A stretch of 64,000 nucleotides of DNA from Limnephilus marmoratus. Taxonomy: Eukaryota; Arthropoda; Insecta; Trichoptera; Limnephilidae. Positions 41,290-52,739 of this stretch are shown here, piece by piece. The notes under the pieces were generated by a model that was not told where the DNA came from, did not search any database, and saw only the letters and a list, made by a program, of their open reading frames with translations. The stretch lies in the NCBI GenBank assembly GCA_917880885.1, contig OU862931.1, positions 13,155,337 to 13,219,336 on the forward strand, written 5' to 3'. Numbering within the stretch: position 1 is the first letter of the stretch; the number at the start of each line of letters is the position of its first letter. The translations under genes were made by a program, and so were the position numbers.

Positions 41290-42323
41290 GGAAAAGAATT
41301 CAAGAACATTCAAACACTTAAAATATTGTATTTTTCATATGTTCGCAGTCATCTTGAATTTGCTTCTCAGATATGGAATCCTCAATATAAAATTTATATT
41401 AAACGCATTCAAGCCATTCAAATAAAATTTGTTCGTCATTTAAATTTCAAGTTTAATATTGGTTATCGTGACATAAACAGCTCGCTGGACCTTTATGGAC
41501 TTAAATCATTAAAAATTAGAAGAAACTCTGCAGATATAATATATCTTCACAAAATTATCAATGGTTTTATTGATTGTTCGCTCCTTTTGGCTGAGATTAA
41601 TTTTAGAATCCCAGGCGTTAGAACTAGAGAAAAATCACTTTTTCACCTTCAAAAATGTTCTATTAATCTCAGACAAAATGCTTTTATATTCAGAGCATGC
41701 AATGTATTTGATAAGAATTTTAATAATATAGATATATTCTCAGGTAATTCAAGTACCTTAAAAAATTATGTCATAGCTATCATTAAATAATTATTAGTAT
41801 CAATAAAAAAACCCCTGAAGAAGTGAGCATTGCTCACGAAACATGTTGGTTTTGTAAACAAAAAAAGTGGTAAAAACGAAGTAATTTATTAATTTAAAAT
41901 AATTATTTGACCGTGTTGCAAGTTGTTATATGTTATTGCTGTGAATCCTTTCCTGCTTACATGCTTGTCATTTGACTTACTATTGTGTTCACTCTGGGTT
42001 GTAGGTATGTACATATTATTATTATTTCTGTTGTGGAGTGAGAATAGATTTTTCTGACTCTGACTACTTTATGTTTTGAAATTTTGTAAGCAGATTATTA
42101 GTTTATATTAGAGTTACAATGTGTTTTTTATATCTTTTTTTAAAAAATTTCAAGGATATATTTTTGTTAACTTCATTTGTTAACACGACCCTTACTTTGT
42201 TTTAAACTTTTTAATTATAATTTTAAATATGTGAAAATCTGTGATTAGATATTATGTGTATTATAAATGTTATTATAGTGTAAAATATCTGTTGATTTTC
42301 CCCAATAAATAAAATTAAATTAA
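41290..42323 (+). pseudogene. Non-LTR retrotransposon 3' part with long 3' UTR
   Basis: The frame 41275-41790 reads FSYVRSHLEFASQIWNPQYK, then FVRHLNFK, DLYGLKSLKIRRNSADIIYL, HKIINGFIDC and RNSAD-type motifs, continuing to a tail with RQNAFIFRACNVFD and stop at 41788-41790. This is the post-RT C-terminus of a CR1/Jockey-like element, continuous over about 165 codons. The 3' UTR (41791-42323) carries a hammerhead-like core 16 bases after the stop and ends CCCCAATAAATAAAATTAAA. 5'-truncated; no RT active site is present. Confidence 0.75.
41806..41855 (+). ncRNA. Hammerhead-like core in the LINE 3' UTR (family D)
   Basis: CC then CTGAAGA (41815-41821), stem II GTGAGC-ATT-GCTCAC perfectly paired, GAAA (41838-41841), helix III self-complementary ACATGT, cleavage after T41847, helix I GG:CC extended by TTT:AAA. 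Downstream AAGTGGTAAAAACGAAGT matches family D copies, whose equivalents have AAGTGGT and ACAAAGT. Confidence 0.6.
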
Positions 42324-43010
42324 CTGAGCGCATTCTCAAAATACTCTTTGAATTACGAATTCTACGCCGAGGATTGTCATCGAATGATCAAAGCTTCTGA
42401 TATTATTGTACTTACAAGTTGCGGCATTGAATCTGAAATTGATAGTATTTATAAACTTTTATTTGGGGAAACCAATAACTAACTGACTTACCAACCCAGG
42501 GAACGACTATGAGAACCTGATAAAGGAAGCTACATTATTTGTCTTTGTTTAAAAAATTGGAGATCTACTGGTATTCGGATTGGCATTACAGCCTGCAGGG
42601 TGTTTGTAACCTTGATGACAACCACCCGCGAAGAGGAAAATAAGATAAAGTAAAAAAAATGTCAAAAATAAATATACATTCTCAATATATAAATTGAGAG
42701 GATGGTTCTCATTAACACTGCATCGATTAACAAAATTTGAGATTTGTACTAGGTAAAAAAAACCTTGTGAATGGTAATGAAGCTTTTTTTAGAAAATGGT
42801 TCTTACGGTTGATGATTTTTTAACTTCTTCTATCGACTTTATTCCTCCTAAGTTTTTTTTTACCCTTGACCGTCGTGCGTCGCTCACTTTGGCGGTAAAC
42901 GAATAGAAATGCATTTAATTTAACATTTACATGCACCGAATGCTTATTAATTTGATTTTTACGAGGGCCAGTTTTTTCACTAAACTTGACCAATTCGTTA
43001 AATTTCAGAG
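42324..43010. other. No recognisable feature
   Basis: No supportable gene or repeat beyond AT-rich DNA. Confidence 0.35.
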
Positions 43011-43345
43011 TTAAAATTTGGGAGGCGGGAATGGACCCCGCCGCCCCGGGAACTTTTATTGGATAACCAACATCTCTGCCATAGGTCACCCCAAGTGGTT
43101 TGCTACGTTTGGTGATTTAGCAGGGGTGCCCGGGTTCATGGGGTGAGGTTCTAGGTCTTGGAGGCGGATGACCAGGACACACTGAATCCCAGATTTCTAC
43201 CCACCCCTTAAACCCTTTTCCTTTCCAGAACTCTCCTCTCCTTCCTTTCCTTAAAAAAACCCCGTACACAGCATCCCCAAAGATGACATAGGCCCTGAGG
43301 GAAATTATTTTCCTGAGGGCCTCCTGTGTGGAGCTCATGTAAAAA
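43011..43345 (+). repeat. Family B, full-length short form
   Basis: It begins AATTTGGGAGGCGGGAATGG and ends GTGGAGCTCATGTAAAAAAT with an A run. About 335 bp; the internal CCCGATCC segment present in longer copies (14259, 59036) is absent. Confidence 0.85.
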
Positions 43346-44714
43346 ATAAAAAAAAAACTATCCCGCAATGCAACAACAAAACTCGAATTGAACTTTCACA
43401 GCACTTCAATATTAACTTTGAAATTAGACGAATTGCTCTGTGAAAAATTTGGCTTTTAAAGTATTTTCCTCTAAAGACAATTTTTTTTGAATAATTATTT
43501 TTGCCAAATGACATTTCAATAGTATGTAAATACGAGGACAATCGGAATAAAAACATTTTTTTCCTTTTCAACAGACTTTTTGTTAAAATGTCATTTTTCA
43601 GTGACTTCAGTTAAATTTGTTGACAATGGATGAGAATAATGCAATAAATAAATTCAAAATAAAAATGGAGTTTTGTGAAATTGATACAAAAAACAATACA
43701 AAAAGTAAAGTTATACCTTCATTCAAACCAAAGACAAAACTCTTCAAGGATTATTTGATCAAATAAAACCCACAACACACATTAGCCTGAATAAAGCTTA
43801 ACCATCCCTGACTTAGCAGAAGCTTTAAACTCCCCACGTATCTCAAGAGCGACCATTCAACCCCAAGTCACGTAGACAGAGCTTTGGACCACGGTGCAAT
43901 CACCAATCAAAAAGCTCTCAATGACGACTCCTGCTTTGGCTGTAGTTTTGTACTTTGGTTACTAGAACTTTGACTCTAAGACATCATACAAAGCTGATCG
44001 ATTTCGAATTGCAGACTTTGGGAAAAGTAGCTTTAAATAATATTAAACCTGGATTTGGATCTGTTCGTAAAACCTACAAAAGTGGGAAGAGTTATGACTG
44101 GTGCTTGAGTTTAAATTTCAGTCTGAATTTACTTTTGAAATTGTAGCATCTGTTGGAATATCGATATTTATTTATGTTTTGATGGTCGTGTAAGATATTT
44201 TATAGCAGTGGAATTATTTTGCCATGTCCATGGTAAAGGCTTCAAATCCCACAACATAACATTGTGAGTACTTTATATTATTTCGTGAAATTTGTTTCGT
44301 TTACATAAATTAACATATTATAATGTTTTGATTCATACTTAAGGTTAGATAAAGTGTTGATTAGGTTTTGTTGGGTTAGGTAAGGTAAGAGTATTTTGAA
44401 TTTCTCGGGAAAAAAATAATCAGAATTACAAATACCTTGGAACAAATTTCTTCAATAAATTTTTAGAGATTGTAAGAACCCTTAATAATAGATTCAAAGA
44501 ATTTAAAACGCGATTAAAAAAAATCTACTGAAAACTTCAACCAGAAAAAAGTAAGTAAAAAAAATAAAACTTTTATTAAAAATGAAAACTACGTAAAATC
44601 AAAAACAAAACATTTAAATTAATAATAATAATATTTAAATTAATATCTCCTTCCTCCCATACACAAAAGCACAGCTTTTTATATTAACGAAACTCATTAT
44701 TGTCGATTATTGTC
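43346..44714. other. No gene; B-box-like GGCTTCAAATCCC at 44240
   Basis: AT-rich. A few TTAGG-type words near 44340-44390. Nothing else is supportable. Confidence 0.35.
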
Positions 44715-44815
44715 TTCATTTAAGAGTCCCAGAGGTGCCAATATCTTTTTCTGATTTTTTTTAACTCCATATTTTCGATTGAGTTTCGCTAATATTGTCT
44801 TCATTTAATTAAATA
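44700..44815 (+). repeat. SINE F copy 2, tail joined to a partial head
   Basis: A short tail (ATTATTGTCTTCATTTAA) is followed at once by the tRNA 3' end (GAGTCCCAGAGGTGCC), then a complete body with TTTTCGATTGAGTTTCGCT and another ATTGTCTTCATTTAATTAAA. The order tail-head-body-tail indicates a tandem or circularly permuted copy. Confidence 0.6.
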
Positions 44816-46080
44816 AAAATATGTTTACAAAATAATGAAAACGAAATATTTCGTAAATTTTGCATGTAATTATTACTTCGAGTTCAATAATATTTATATT
44901 TTGTACAATTAAATTTACAATAAAAAAGGGTGTGGTAACGCTACAGAAGAAACACAACTTATTTCCACAAATTTAACGGTAATAGCACCTTTTGAGGTTA
45001 CATTTGGGAGGTATAAGGTGTTTTACAATTTCAATTAAATTTTTCTCCTCCTTCTCATCTTCAAATTACGCTTACCGTGTACTCAGGTAACTCAGTTGAA
45101 GGTTGAACAGTGAAGGTACACTTTTATCACTTGGGAAAAGTGAACAAGAGAGGTACTTAATAAAGACGACCTACTGAGCCACTAAAAATGGTTTCTGGTT
45201 GTAGGTGACTGCAGCGATTTCTCTTTCCTAAACTGCCTGTGGTAGCTCGAGTAGAAATATTAAAGGATGTAAAATATGAGACTTCATAGTAATATAGTGG
45301 GAATTAAAGCATTGCAGAGTTAGTGAAAGGTTAATACTGTTTTAAAGTCGACTTTTTAATAAGTAAATGAGCAATCCGTATCGCTGTACAATGGCGAATG
45401 GCAGTTATCAAATATCTTCTTGCAAGGGATGCATTTATCCTGGCTGCGCTTGACTGAGCCCGGATCGCGTAGTTTGATGAATGTTTTGCTTGCGTTGGTT
45501 AAACACAGTGTCGTAACACGAGAGAGATAGTGGACTGTAAATCTAATTTTTGTGTAACAAGACAGTTGACTACGGTTTTCAACCTTTTTCAATCACAAGA
45601 TTCGGGAATTGGAAGGAGAAAGTCACTACCTTTGATGAGTTCATCCGCTGTTTCGGGTCGATCTTGATGCTGGCTGCACTCCACGATAACGGCACAACTA
45701 TAGGTCACAATTACCGACACTTTTTGGTATATTATTAGCATTTTTTTGCGATTAATAGCGAAATTTCGAAAGCGAGATGTGAACGATATCACTCCGCGAT
45801 TTTTCATCTCATTTTTGTAGATAAATTTAGAGTTTTGTGCGATATTGTTTATGTTCCATGTAGGTATGTAACATCTTATTTTGTAGTAACTAAGTAGGGA
45901 CTTTCAAGGAAAGGAGGAGGACAAAGGAAAAATAACAATGAAGAACTTGGGATCATGGGTTTAGTTTTTAAGCTGTTTCAGAACTAAACACACAGTAAAG
46001 CTCTAGTGGACGGTTGCGAATAGATCCGAATAACCAAGAACTCACTAACTTATGTCTAAAAATAAACGCAATTCAGGGAT
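44816..46080. other. No recognisable feature
   Basis: Several 60-75 codon frames overlap on both strands around 45356-45807 without domains. No supportable gene. Confidence 0.35.
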
Positions 46081-46160
46081 ATCATGGTCCCACTGGCTGC
46101 AGGGGAAGATACTTTCAGTAAAGTCCTGGTGTAAGACTCCCATTCCACCAAGAACACCTA
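46081..46160 (+). repeat. SINE A scrap
   Basis: TCCCACTGGCTGCAGGGGAA followed by GATACTTTCAGTAAAGTCCTGGTGTAAGAC-type sequence matches two separated parts of SINE A. Confidence 0.45.
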
Positions 46161-46555
46161 GCTGAAAATCCAGGGAAGATTGATGGAGGACGTGGTAGAG
46201 TAGACGCCACATCTTATAGATTCGAGACTTACGTACGTGACTCGTATTTTATATGAGTGCAGTTCCGAGTTGTACTAGAAGTGCAGGGATTGCCCTGATG
46301 ATTGCTAACCTATATAGTGGAAGAAGAAACACTTTATATTTAAAGTTTGCATTGTTATGTTTATACTTCAGCCAAATATTCTTATTCATAAAAGTCAAAT
46401 CGTTTGTTTTATTTTGAACCCACCCTTATAAATATTCACAAAAACGTGCATTTTTAAAACACTAGTACTAGCTGATGAATCGAAATTTTTGTAGGTAGGT
46501 ACATTTTCCATACTGTAATATATTTGTGTGCATGTTTTTACATATGTTTGATATT

Positions 46556-46750
46556 GACCGGTCAGTGGTTGAGTGAGCATAGCGCTTGAGTCCCACCCGG
46601 GCGTCGCGTGTTCGATTCTTCGGCTGGCTAAGTCCTCCATCACAACACATGCAACATTTTCGGCTTTCTGCGGTGGTAGTAGGAGATTTTCAAACATTGT
46701 AGGGTTATTCGTAACCCGGGAATGTTTGTCTTTCTTTAAAAAAAAAGTAA
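46556..46750 (+). repeat. SINE G, near full length
   Basis: The head GACCGGTCAGTGGTTGAGTG and B box GTTCGATTCTT are followed by GGCTAAGTCCTCCATCAC, a body with TTTCGGCTTTCTGCGGTGG and TTCGTAACCCGGGAATG, and an A run. The decayed minus-strand copy is at 28460-28910. Confidence 0.7.
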
Positions 46751-46905
46751 TTTTCACTATAGTTCCATAAAATAAATACAACAATACATTATCTCAATAA
46801 AAACGCACTATAAAAACACCGTGACCTTAATATTCAAACAAATATGTCGGCGCTGGTTGTAGACGAACATGAAAACAAAGTTCTTTGTCAATTCTTGTAA
46901 ACGAC

Positions 46906-47275
46906 GGCCGGCGTGGTCTAGCGGTAAGGCTCTTGAATTGCAATCCGAAGGTCGCGGGATCGAATCCCGGCGTGGGCAAACAAATGCTATATGAATAATT
47001 TGTGTTATTTCACAATTGATTGGTTAAAAAATAATGTATAGTATATCTGCGTCACGTTCCAGAGTGGCAGATACTATCAGTGTCGCCCTGGTGTAAGACC
47101 ACCAGCCGTGTTTGGTGACCAGATCTGAATAGCCAGGTACTTCCCCACCTTCCTCTTCCCCATCTCCTTCCCCTCCCCACTACATTTAGCTTTACAATAT
47201 ACCCCAATTTGGGATGCCATCTGGCTCCAGATGAGAGCAGCTGAGGCTCTTGTGAGGTATTACATAAAAAAAATA
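46906..47275 (+). repeat. SINE A, best-preserved copy
   Basis: The tRNA-like head (46906-46978) has A box TGGTCTAGCGGTAAGG and B box GGATCGAATCC. The body has TTCCAGAGTGGCAGATACTA, CGCCCTGGTGTAAGACCACC, CCCCTCCCCACTACA and AATTTGGGATGCC, ending CTCTTGTGAGGTATTACAT and A run. About 370 bp. Confidence 0.88.
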
Positions 47276-48170
47276 AATTAAAAATTTAGAACCAAAATAT
47301 TTTTGTGGCCTTTTTTTCCAACTAGCCAGTGTCTCGTTAATAAGTTAGTTATGGTAACAAAGTTTAGGCAAAATCTTTTTAAGACTCTTATCAGATTTGT
47401 TTTTGTTCAACATTTGATATTTTAAATTGGCAGACTTAAAAAAGTTATTCAAAGAGAAACTTCACAATTTTACAATAAGATATAAAGCCACTAGACTGTA
47501 GTTGGTTCTGCTGATAAAAAACGAAAAAAAAACCTTGGTTTAATTAATTAAAACTGAAAATAATAGGACTCGTTGAAAATAATACCTTCCAAGGGACATT
47601 CGAATTTTTTGCAGCACGGAATTATTATTACGATAGGTACTTTTTGTACGGTGGGTTGTTTATATTTACTTTTAAACAACGCAAAAGCTATTACCATATT
47701 TGTGCGTGAAAGAGTAACTCTATTTTATTAAACACGATATATGTTCTCGTCAAACTGAAATGAAAAGCTCACCAGAGGCGAATGGTCCAAAAAAAGTCCG
47801 AAAGTTATAATTTTTCATTTGTTTTAAGTAAAAGAGAGAATATTCCCCTCGATCCTCGATATCAATAATCTGACAATATTTTGATTTTTCCTACTTTCAC
47901 GATTATGGGCGGGAAAAGTTTCTTGTGTAGTATTGGACGACTTAGATTAGAAATGCATGGAGGGAGGGGTCACGAAGCTATTGACCTCAAATTTATTTGT
48001 TAGTAAGCCTGATGCAAACTCGACCTGTTACTAGTTATATGTACTAAAATATGTCTTGAATGGCTCTTGATCAACCTAGCAAAACAAAAAGTTATTAGAT
48101 GTAGGTAAAGTGTATTTGAAAGACCAAAGTGACCATTAAAGTAATAACCAATTTTCAAAACCAAAGGACA
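47276..48170. other. No recognisable feature
   Basis: AT-rich, without supportable gene or repeat. Confidence 0.35.
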
Positions 48171-48175
48171 ATAAA

Positions 48176-48720
48176 TTAGAAGTACCACAGGGATCGGTCC
48201 TCAGACCTCTATTGTTCATGCTATGTGATAAAGACATGATAAAAATATTTTCAAAATGCAAAGTACAATCATATGCCGATGATACACTAATATAAATAAT
48301 GATTGAAGGTAACAATAAAAAACTAACGAATATGTTGAATAATAAACTAAATAATGTTTGAAATTAATTTAAAATAAATTAGCTTAAATTAAACCCACAA
48401 AATACTTAATTAATGATAATTGGACCTAAGAATGCAGCGAAATCAAAATTAAAATTGATGGTTTGAAAAGAATTCACCAAAAACTTTTCCGAACAACTGC
48501 AAACGCTGTATGCAACACCATTATTGCTCCACATTTTAACAACTGCTACTATTCTTTTCCTGCGTGATCAAAATAAATTTCAAATTCTTCCAAATAGGGC
48601 CATGAAAATAATACTCAGACGAAATAGTTTTTCAAAAGTAAATAAAATATCAAAGGAACTAATTTGGCTAAAAGTGAAATAGATTCCGTCCTTCAACACG
48701 ATGATATTTATGCATAAAAA
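48176..48720 (+). pseudogene. Non-LTR retrotransposon RT fragment, heavily decayed
   Basis: The reading LEVPQGSVLRPLLFMLC is the GVPQGSVLGPLLF motif, followed about 25 codons later by VQSYADDTLI, the catalytic YADD (near 48270). Stops and frame changes follow at once. Later pieces suggest the H...Y..W post-RT region near 48520. Confidence 0.75.
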
Positions 48721-48939
48721 TAATAAACACCTGCTTCCAAAATTCTTTTCAAATTATGTTATATACAACAAGGACATTCACAAACATATCACAGTTGTGG
48801 ACATTATATTATTATACTTATATTATATAATACTGCCGGAAACCTTCCGCACGGATTTGTAAGTTCAAAATTTATTGTTGGAGCCATGACATAAAAAGTA
48901 TATATTATATTATAATTAATCGGTAATTTGTAAACTTTT

Positions 48940-49308
48940 ATGTACAAATTCCTAAAAAAAAAATATTTTTTAAATAAGACAGCTATTCTAGAGGCAAAAT
49001 GCCGAAATTGTCTGATTCCGAATAAAGCTCATTTTCAAGTCACGCGTAAAATATTGAATGTGCAGATAAAAAATTTAGGTCATTTTATAAAATGTTGTTC
49101 AACGAATGAGTTGGATGCAGTTTTACGGAGAATGGCACATTTTAATATAAGTAAAAGCAATCTTTTCAGTTCGAAAGCGAATGTTGTAGACAATCTATCA
49201 AATGTTATACAAGTTCACTTCTTGGACACTGGAATCTATAGCGACTCTGAAGTTAATATTCTATTATTTAATATTCTGACGTTTTCTATCTACACCGTGC
49301 GTGTTTAG
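48940..49308 (+). CDS. Unrecognised 122-codon ORF
   Basis: It opens with ATG and has mixed composition including four Cys (KCRNC, KCC) and a stretch LGHFIKCCSTNELDAVLRRM. I recognise no family. It lies between LINE relics in AT-rich DNA, where an ORF of this length is uncommon but not impossible by chance. It could be a decayed exon or transposon piece. Confidence 0.2.
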   Translation: MYKFLKKKYFLNKTAILEAKCRNCLIPNKAHFQVTRKILNVQIKNLGHFIKCCSTNELDAVLRRMAHFNISKSNLFSSKANVVDNLSNVIQVHFLDTGIYSDSEVNILLFNILTFSIYTVRV

Positions 49309-49679
49309 TTTTCCTAAATTTATGCTTCAAAATGTATGTAGCCGAAAAACATTGATTAAAGTAATAATGGAGCTGGACACGCCTTACTTTGAAAGGGTAG
49401 GTGTAATTTGATTTCCCAAGATACCAATAATATTTAAATGGATTTGAAACATTGCGTCCATGGTTTTTATTTATCACAAAATGTATGTACTTTAGTACGC
49501 ATAGTAGATTGTCACGATAATAATAATAATAATAAGTTATTTATTTCAGCCGAACAGAGCGGTGGGTGCAGTACTCTGCCAGCCATATAAAAGAATACAT
49601 TACATATAAAAGAATAATTCATAAAATTTGATTAAATAAATATTGTCTTGACCTAGTTAATCTTAAACTCACCTGGCCG

Positions 49680-50290
49680 CTCACATTTTATTATGATCGC
49701 CGTAACTATTAGTTCTTAACCGCTAGCGACTAGCGCCATCTATTTTCGGAGCGAATTTTTGAATTCTCGTCGTATAGGGAGCCGACGGTGATTCGACAAG
49801 TCGCCGAATTATTTAAGTTTCTTGTTAAATATGTGATAGTATCACCTTTACGGGTTTTACCCATTTAAAGAAGAATTATGGATTATTTTATAACCGCGAG
49901 CCGTGTTGTTTCCGTGAGTGAAACGGGATTTTTAAAAGTTTAAATGGTGGAGTCGCCATATTGTCGATGTGCCTACCTTCACGCTCGAACTTGATTGTGG
50001 ATAATCGGTGTAATCCTTTGTTTGGCGTTCATGATATTAACGTGGCCAAGGCTTTGAGAAGGGTTATCCTCGCGGAACTCGATATTTGAGGCGGATGGAG
50101 GCCCGACGCTGATCTATAAAGGGCGCGGTAAACGGAGTCTACCGAGATTTCACCGGTACGCACAACCGGGACTTTGAGTCTGATGCTGGTTCCTGTTCCC
50201 TGAGGAGGAGTCCCCATCCTCTGGGGCCTTTCCTGGTTCCTGTTCCCTGGTGAGGAGTCCCCATGCCCTGGGGCCTTCCTCGGTTCCTGT
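49680..50290 (+). other. GC-rich island with CCTGTTCCCTG repeats
   Basis: More GC- and CpG-rich than its surroundings. At 50186-50290 a ~45-bp unit (TGGTTCCTGTTCCCTG, AGGAGTCCCCAT, CTGGGGCCTT) is repeated two to three times in tandem. It could be a promoter, a 5' UTR or the end of an unrecognised LTR; no coding region is evident. Confidence 0.4.
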
Positions 50291-50499
50291 CCATGGAGAC
50301 CCCGCGTGCTCCTGGTCGCCTATTAACAGTGATTCGCGTCAGCGTTAGAGTCAGGATAATTTTAAATTACGGTCCACAGGTATGCTCTCTTGCTTATGTG
50401 TTATTTTATTATTTCTTTAGGAAAAGTGGAATTCTTGACCCCTTGGAGAGCACCCATGTATACACCATACCTTTAAAATGTAGGTGATTTTGTACTGCT

Positions 50500-52063
50500 A
50501 AATTATTTCTTTTATTTATCTAAAAATGCCCGAAGATAAAGACTGTATTTTCCTTTCCACAAACTTGAGGGAGATTCTGATGCTCTTCCAAGAAATACAC
50601 GTTACAAGATATCAATAATTTAGTTTTTTCTGATGTTAATTTACTTTCAACGTTCCCATTATCGATTAAATCTTTCTTGGTTAAAACAGAGTCACCCATT
50701 ACACGAATATAAAGGAGATCCGTCCGTGGCTAACCTTGATTAAGTAAATATTTATTTCGAACCCGAAACTTTTCGCATCAACTTTATCTAGCGGCCCAAA
50801 CTTTCCTGCCAACCGATCGTTTGCAAAAAAAACTTGAATATTTTACACAGAAAATAATAATAACCAAAGTTATGGAAATTCGGACGTCATTAGGAGCCTT
50901 AGTAAATAAAGAATTTGAATTCATTAGCGCCACCCCCAATTTGAGTGGGAAAAACAGATTTAATGGCACGGTAATTAGGCTTGCTTAAGCGAAAAGTATC
51001 TGTTTCCAGAAAACATCTTTGACACCTTTTTTTAGGTTTTATTTTACTCGATGTGTATACTAAAAATTAAATTGTAAAATGAATATCACCAAATAAAAGT
51101 ACATGTGTTAACTGCAAAATGAATTTTTAGCGGAGGACTTAGCAAAGAAAATAGGATAAGTACGTACATATATTTATGTATGTAATAAATCATTGAAGTT
51201 TATGGAATAACCTTTAAAAAAGTTATTCCAATATAACTAGATTTATATGTTTTTAAACGAAGTTAAAAATCGTTAATATGTAACTTAAACAACAACCTTC
51301 ATAAAAATGTTGTGAATTTAGCTTAAATAAATTCACAAACCCGTATTTCGATATATTTTTTTAAATAATTTATGTATTTCGATGCGATGGAAATGAATTT
51401 TATTGTTTTATTTAGAATGGTTTTATACGGTTTTCTCCTTTATTTTCGTATATTCCGTATAAGCTTTTGGAATTTACATATTCGAATAATATTTGTTTTA
51501 TTTCTGAATACAGATGTAAACGTTACTGACTCCATATTTAGGCATAGAATAAAACGTAATTTTTGCCAGCACTTTGCTGAATCCTACAAAAACAAATGTT
51601 GTAATGAACTTTAAGTGATTTGTCTTGAAATAGTGTTTCAAATTTTTTAATGTTACTGTTATATACATTACATTTTGTAAATATATGGTTTAACGTATAT
51701 TTTGTTTATTAGATTTACATCACTGGATGCTTTAAAAAAAAGGTACAATTTTCGAAAGCTCATCTAATTCCGTTCTCATAATCTATGTATATAAAATCCC
51801 AGCTTAATCGCATTTCATCAAGAGTATTTTCAAGTATTAAGAAAATAAATAAAGCAAGGTGTACGGTCAAAAACACATTTGATCTATTTTTACTCAGTAT
51901 TTGTATTTTTTACAACACATGTATAATTTTTAAATGTTATTACAAGGTTATAAAGGAAAATAAAAATAGTATTTCCTCATCATAAAGAGACAAGGCTTTT
52001 GTGATTTGTGAGGTAATTCTAGTTCAATTCTATTTATGTAGACTCATGTAAGTAAATAATAAA
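50500..52063. other. No recognisable feature
   Basis: AT-rich, without supportable gene. Confidence 0.35.
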
Positions 52064-52112
52064 ATAGAAAAATGAAACAATATAACTTTGTATAAACCAC
52101 TTATATAATGTG

Positions 52113-52158
52113 CAAATCCAACCGGTTTCGGAACAAACGTTCCCTCGTCAGGGAAAGC
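52113..52158 (-). ncRNA. Hammerhead ribozyme-like motif, left arm
   Basis: Minus strand: CTGACGA (complement 52145-52151), stem II GGAAC-GTTT-GTTCC, GAAA (complement 52126-52129), helix III ACCGGT, then a T in place of C at the cleavage position (ACCGGTT). Helix I starts GGA:TCC. Confidence 0.65.
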
Positions 52159-52191
52159 TTATACTATAATATAGTAATAAGTATAAGTATA

Positions 52192-52240
52192 AGCTTTCCC
52201 TGACGAAGGAACGTTTGTTCCGAAACCGGTCGGATTTGCA
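52192..52240 (+). ncRNA. Hammerhead ribozyme-like motif, right arm
   Basis: CTGACGA at 52200-52206, stem II GGAAC-GTTT-GTTCC perfectly paired, GAAA at 52222-52225, helix III self-complementary ACCGGT, canonical GUC cleavage triplet with C at 52231. Helix I is TCC (52197-52199) with GGA (52232-52234), then a U-rich internal loop and further GC pairs. All conserved core positions are present. Confidence 0.72.
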
Positions 52241-52345
52241 CATTATATAAGTGGTATATACAAAGTTATATTGTTTCATTTTTCTATAATGGATAACCAC
52301 AAAGTAATAGCTACATTCAAAAATATAAATAATAAAATACTCGTA

Positions 52346-52739
52346 ATAGGTATACATAATAATACTAATAAAAAACTATGTTAGAAAAACGCAAAATTTA
52401 CCATAACTGCTTTCAAGATTTTTACAAAATAATATCATACTCAACATGGACTCATTTTGTTAAGTCATGGAATTAATATTATTCTGAATTCCAGCTGATA
52501 CTAAGTTATTTAATTGTGCAAATTGTAGTATTCAAAATGTTTTATTCCTTTGGTGTATTGTAAGAAAATTGAATATTTAAAACATATTTTGAAGATTACC
52601 TTAATTATTACTCTTAACTATTCCAAGTGGATTTAAAATATTATCATGTATTCCTCCCGAGCCAATATTACCATTTATTGTATAATATCGATTGAACAAT
52701 TGCATACTAACACTCTTTTTAGGTTTTCTAGTCCAAGAA
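52346..52739. other. No recognisable feature
   Basis: AT-rich. Confidence 0.35.

Larger units (their letters stand above)
52064..52345. mobile_element. Family D palindromic element
   Basis: 52064-52287 is a near-perfect palindrome with ~102-bp arms about an AT-rich centre (52166-52186). Each arm holds a complete hammerhead-like core. The right side continues (52288-52345) with GGATAACCACAAAGTAATAG and an AT-rich tail, as in the single copy at 17343-17505. Confidence 0.85.

Noticed and set aside
46312..46332. CCTGATGATTGC as hammerhead core
   Set aside because: No stem II or GAAA follows.
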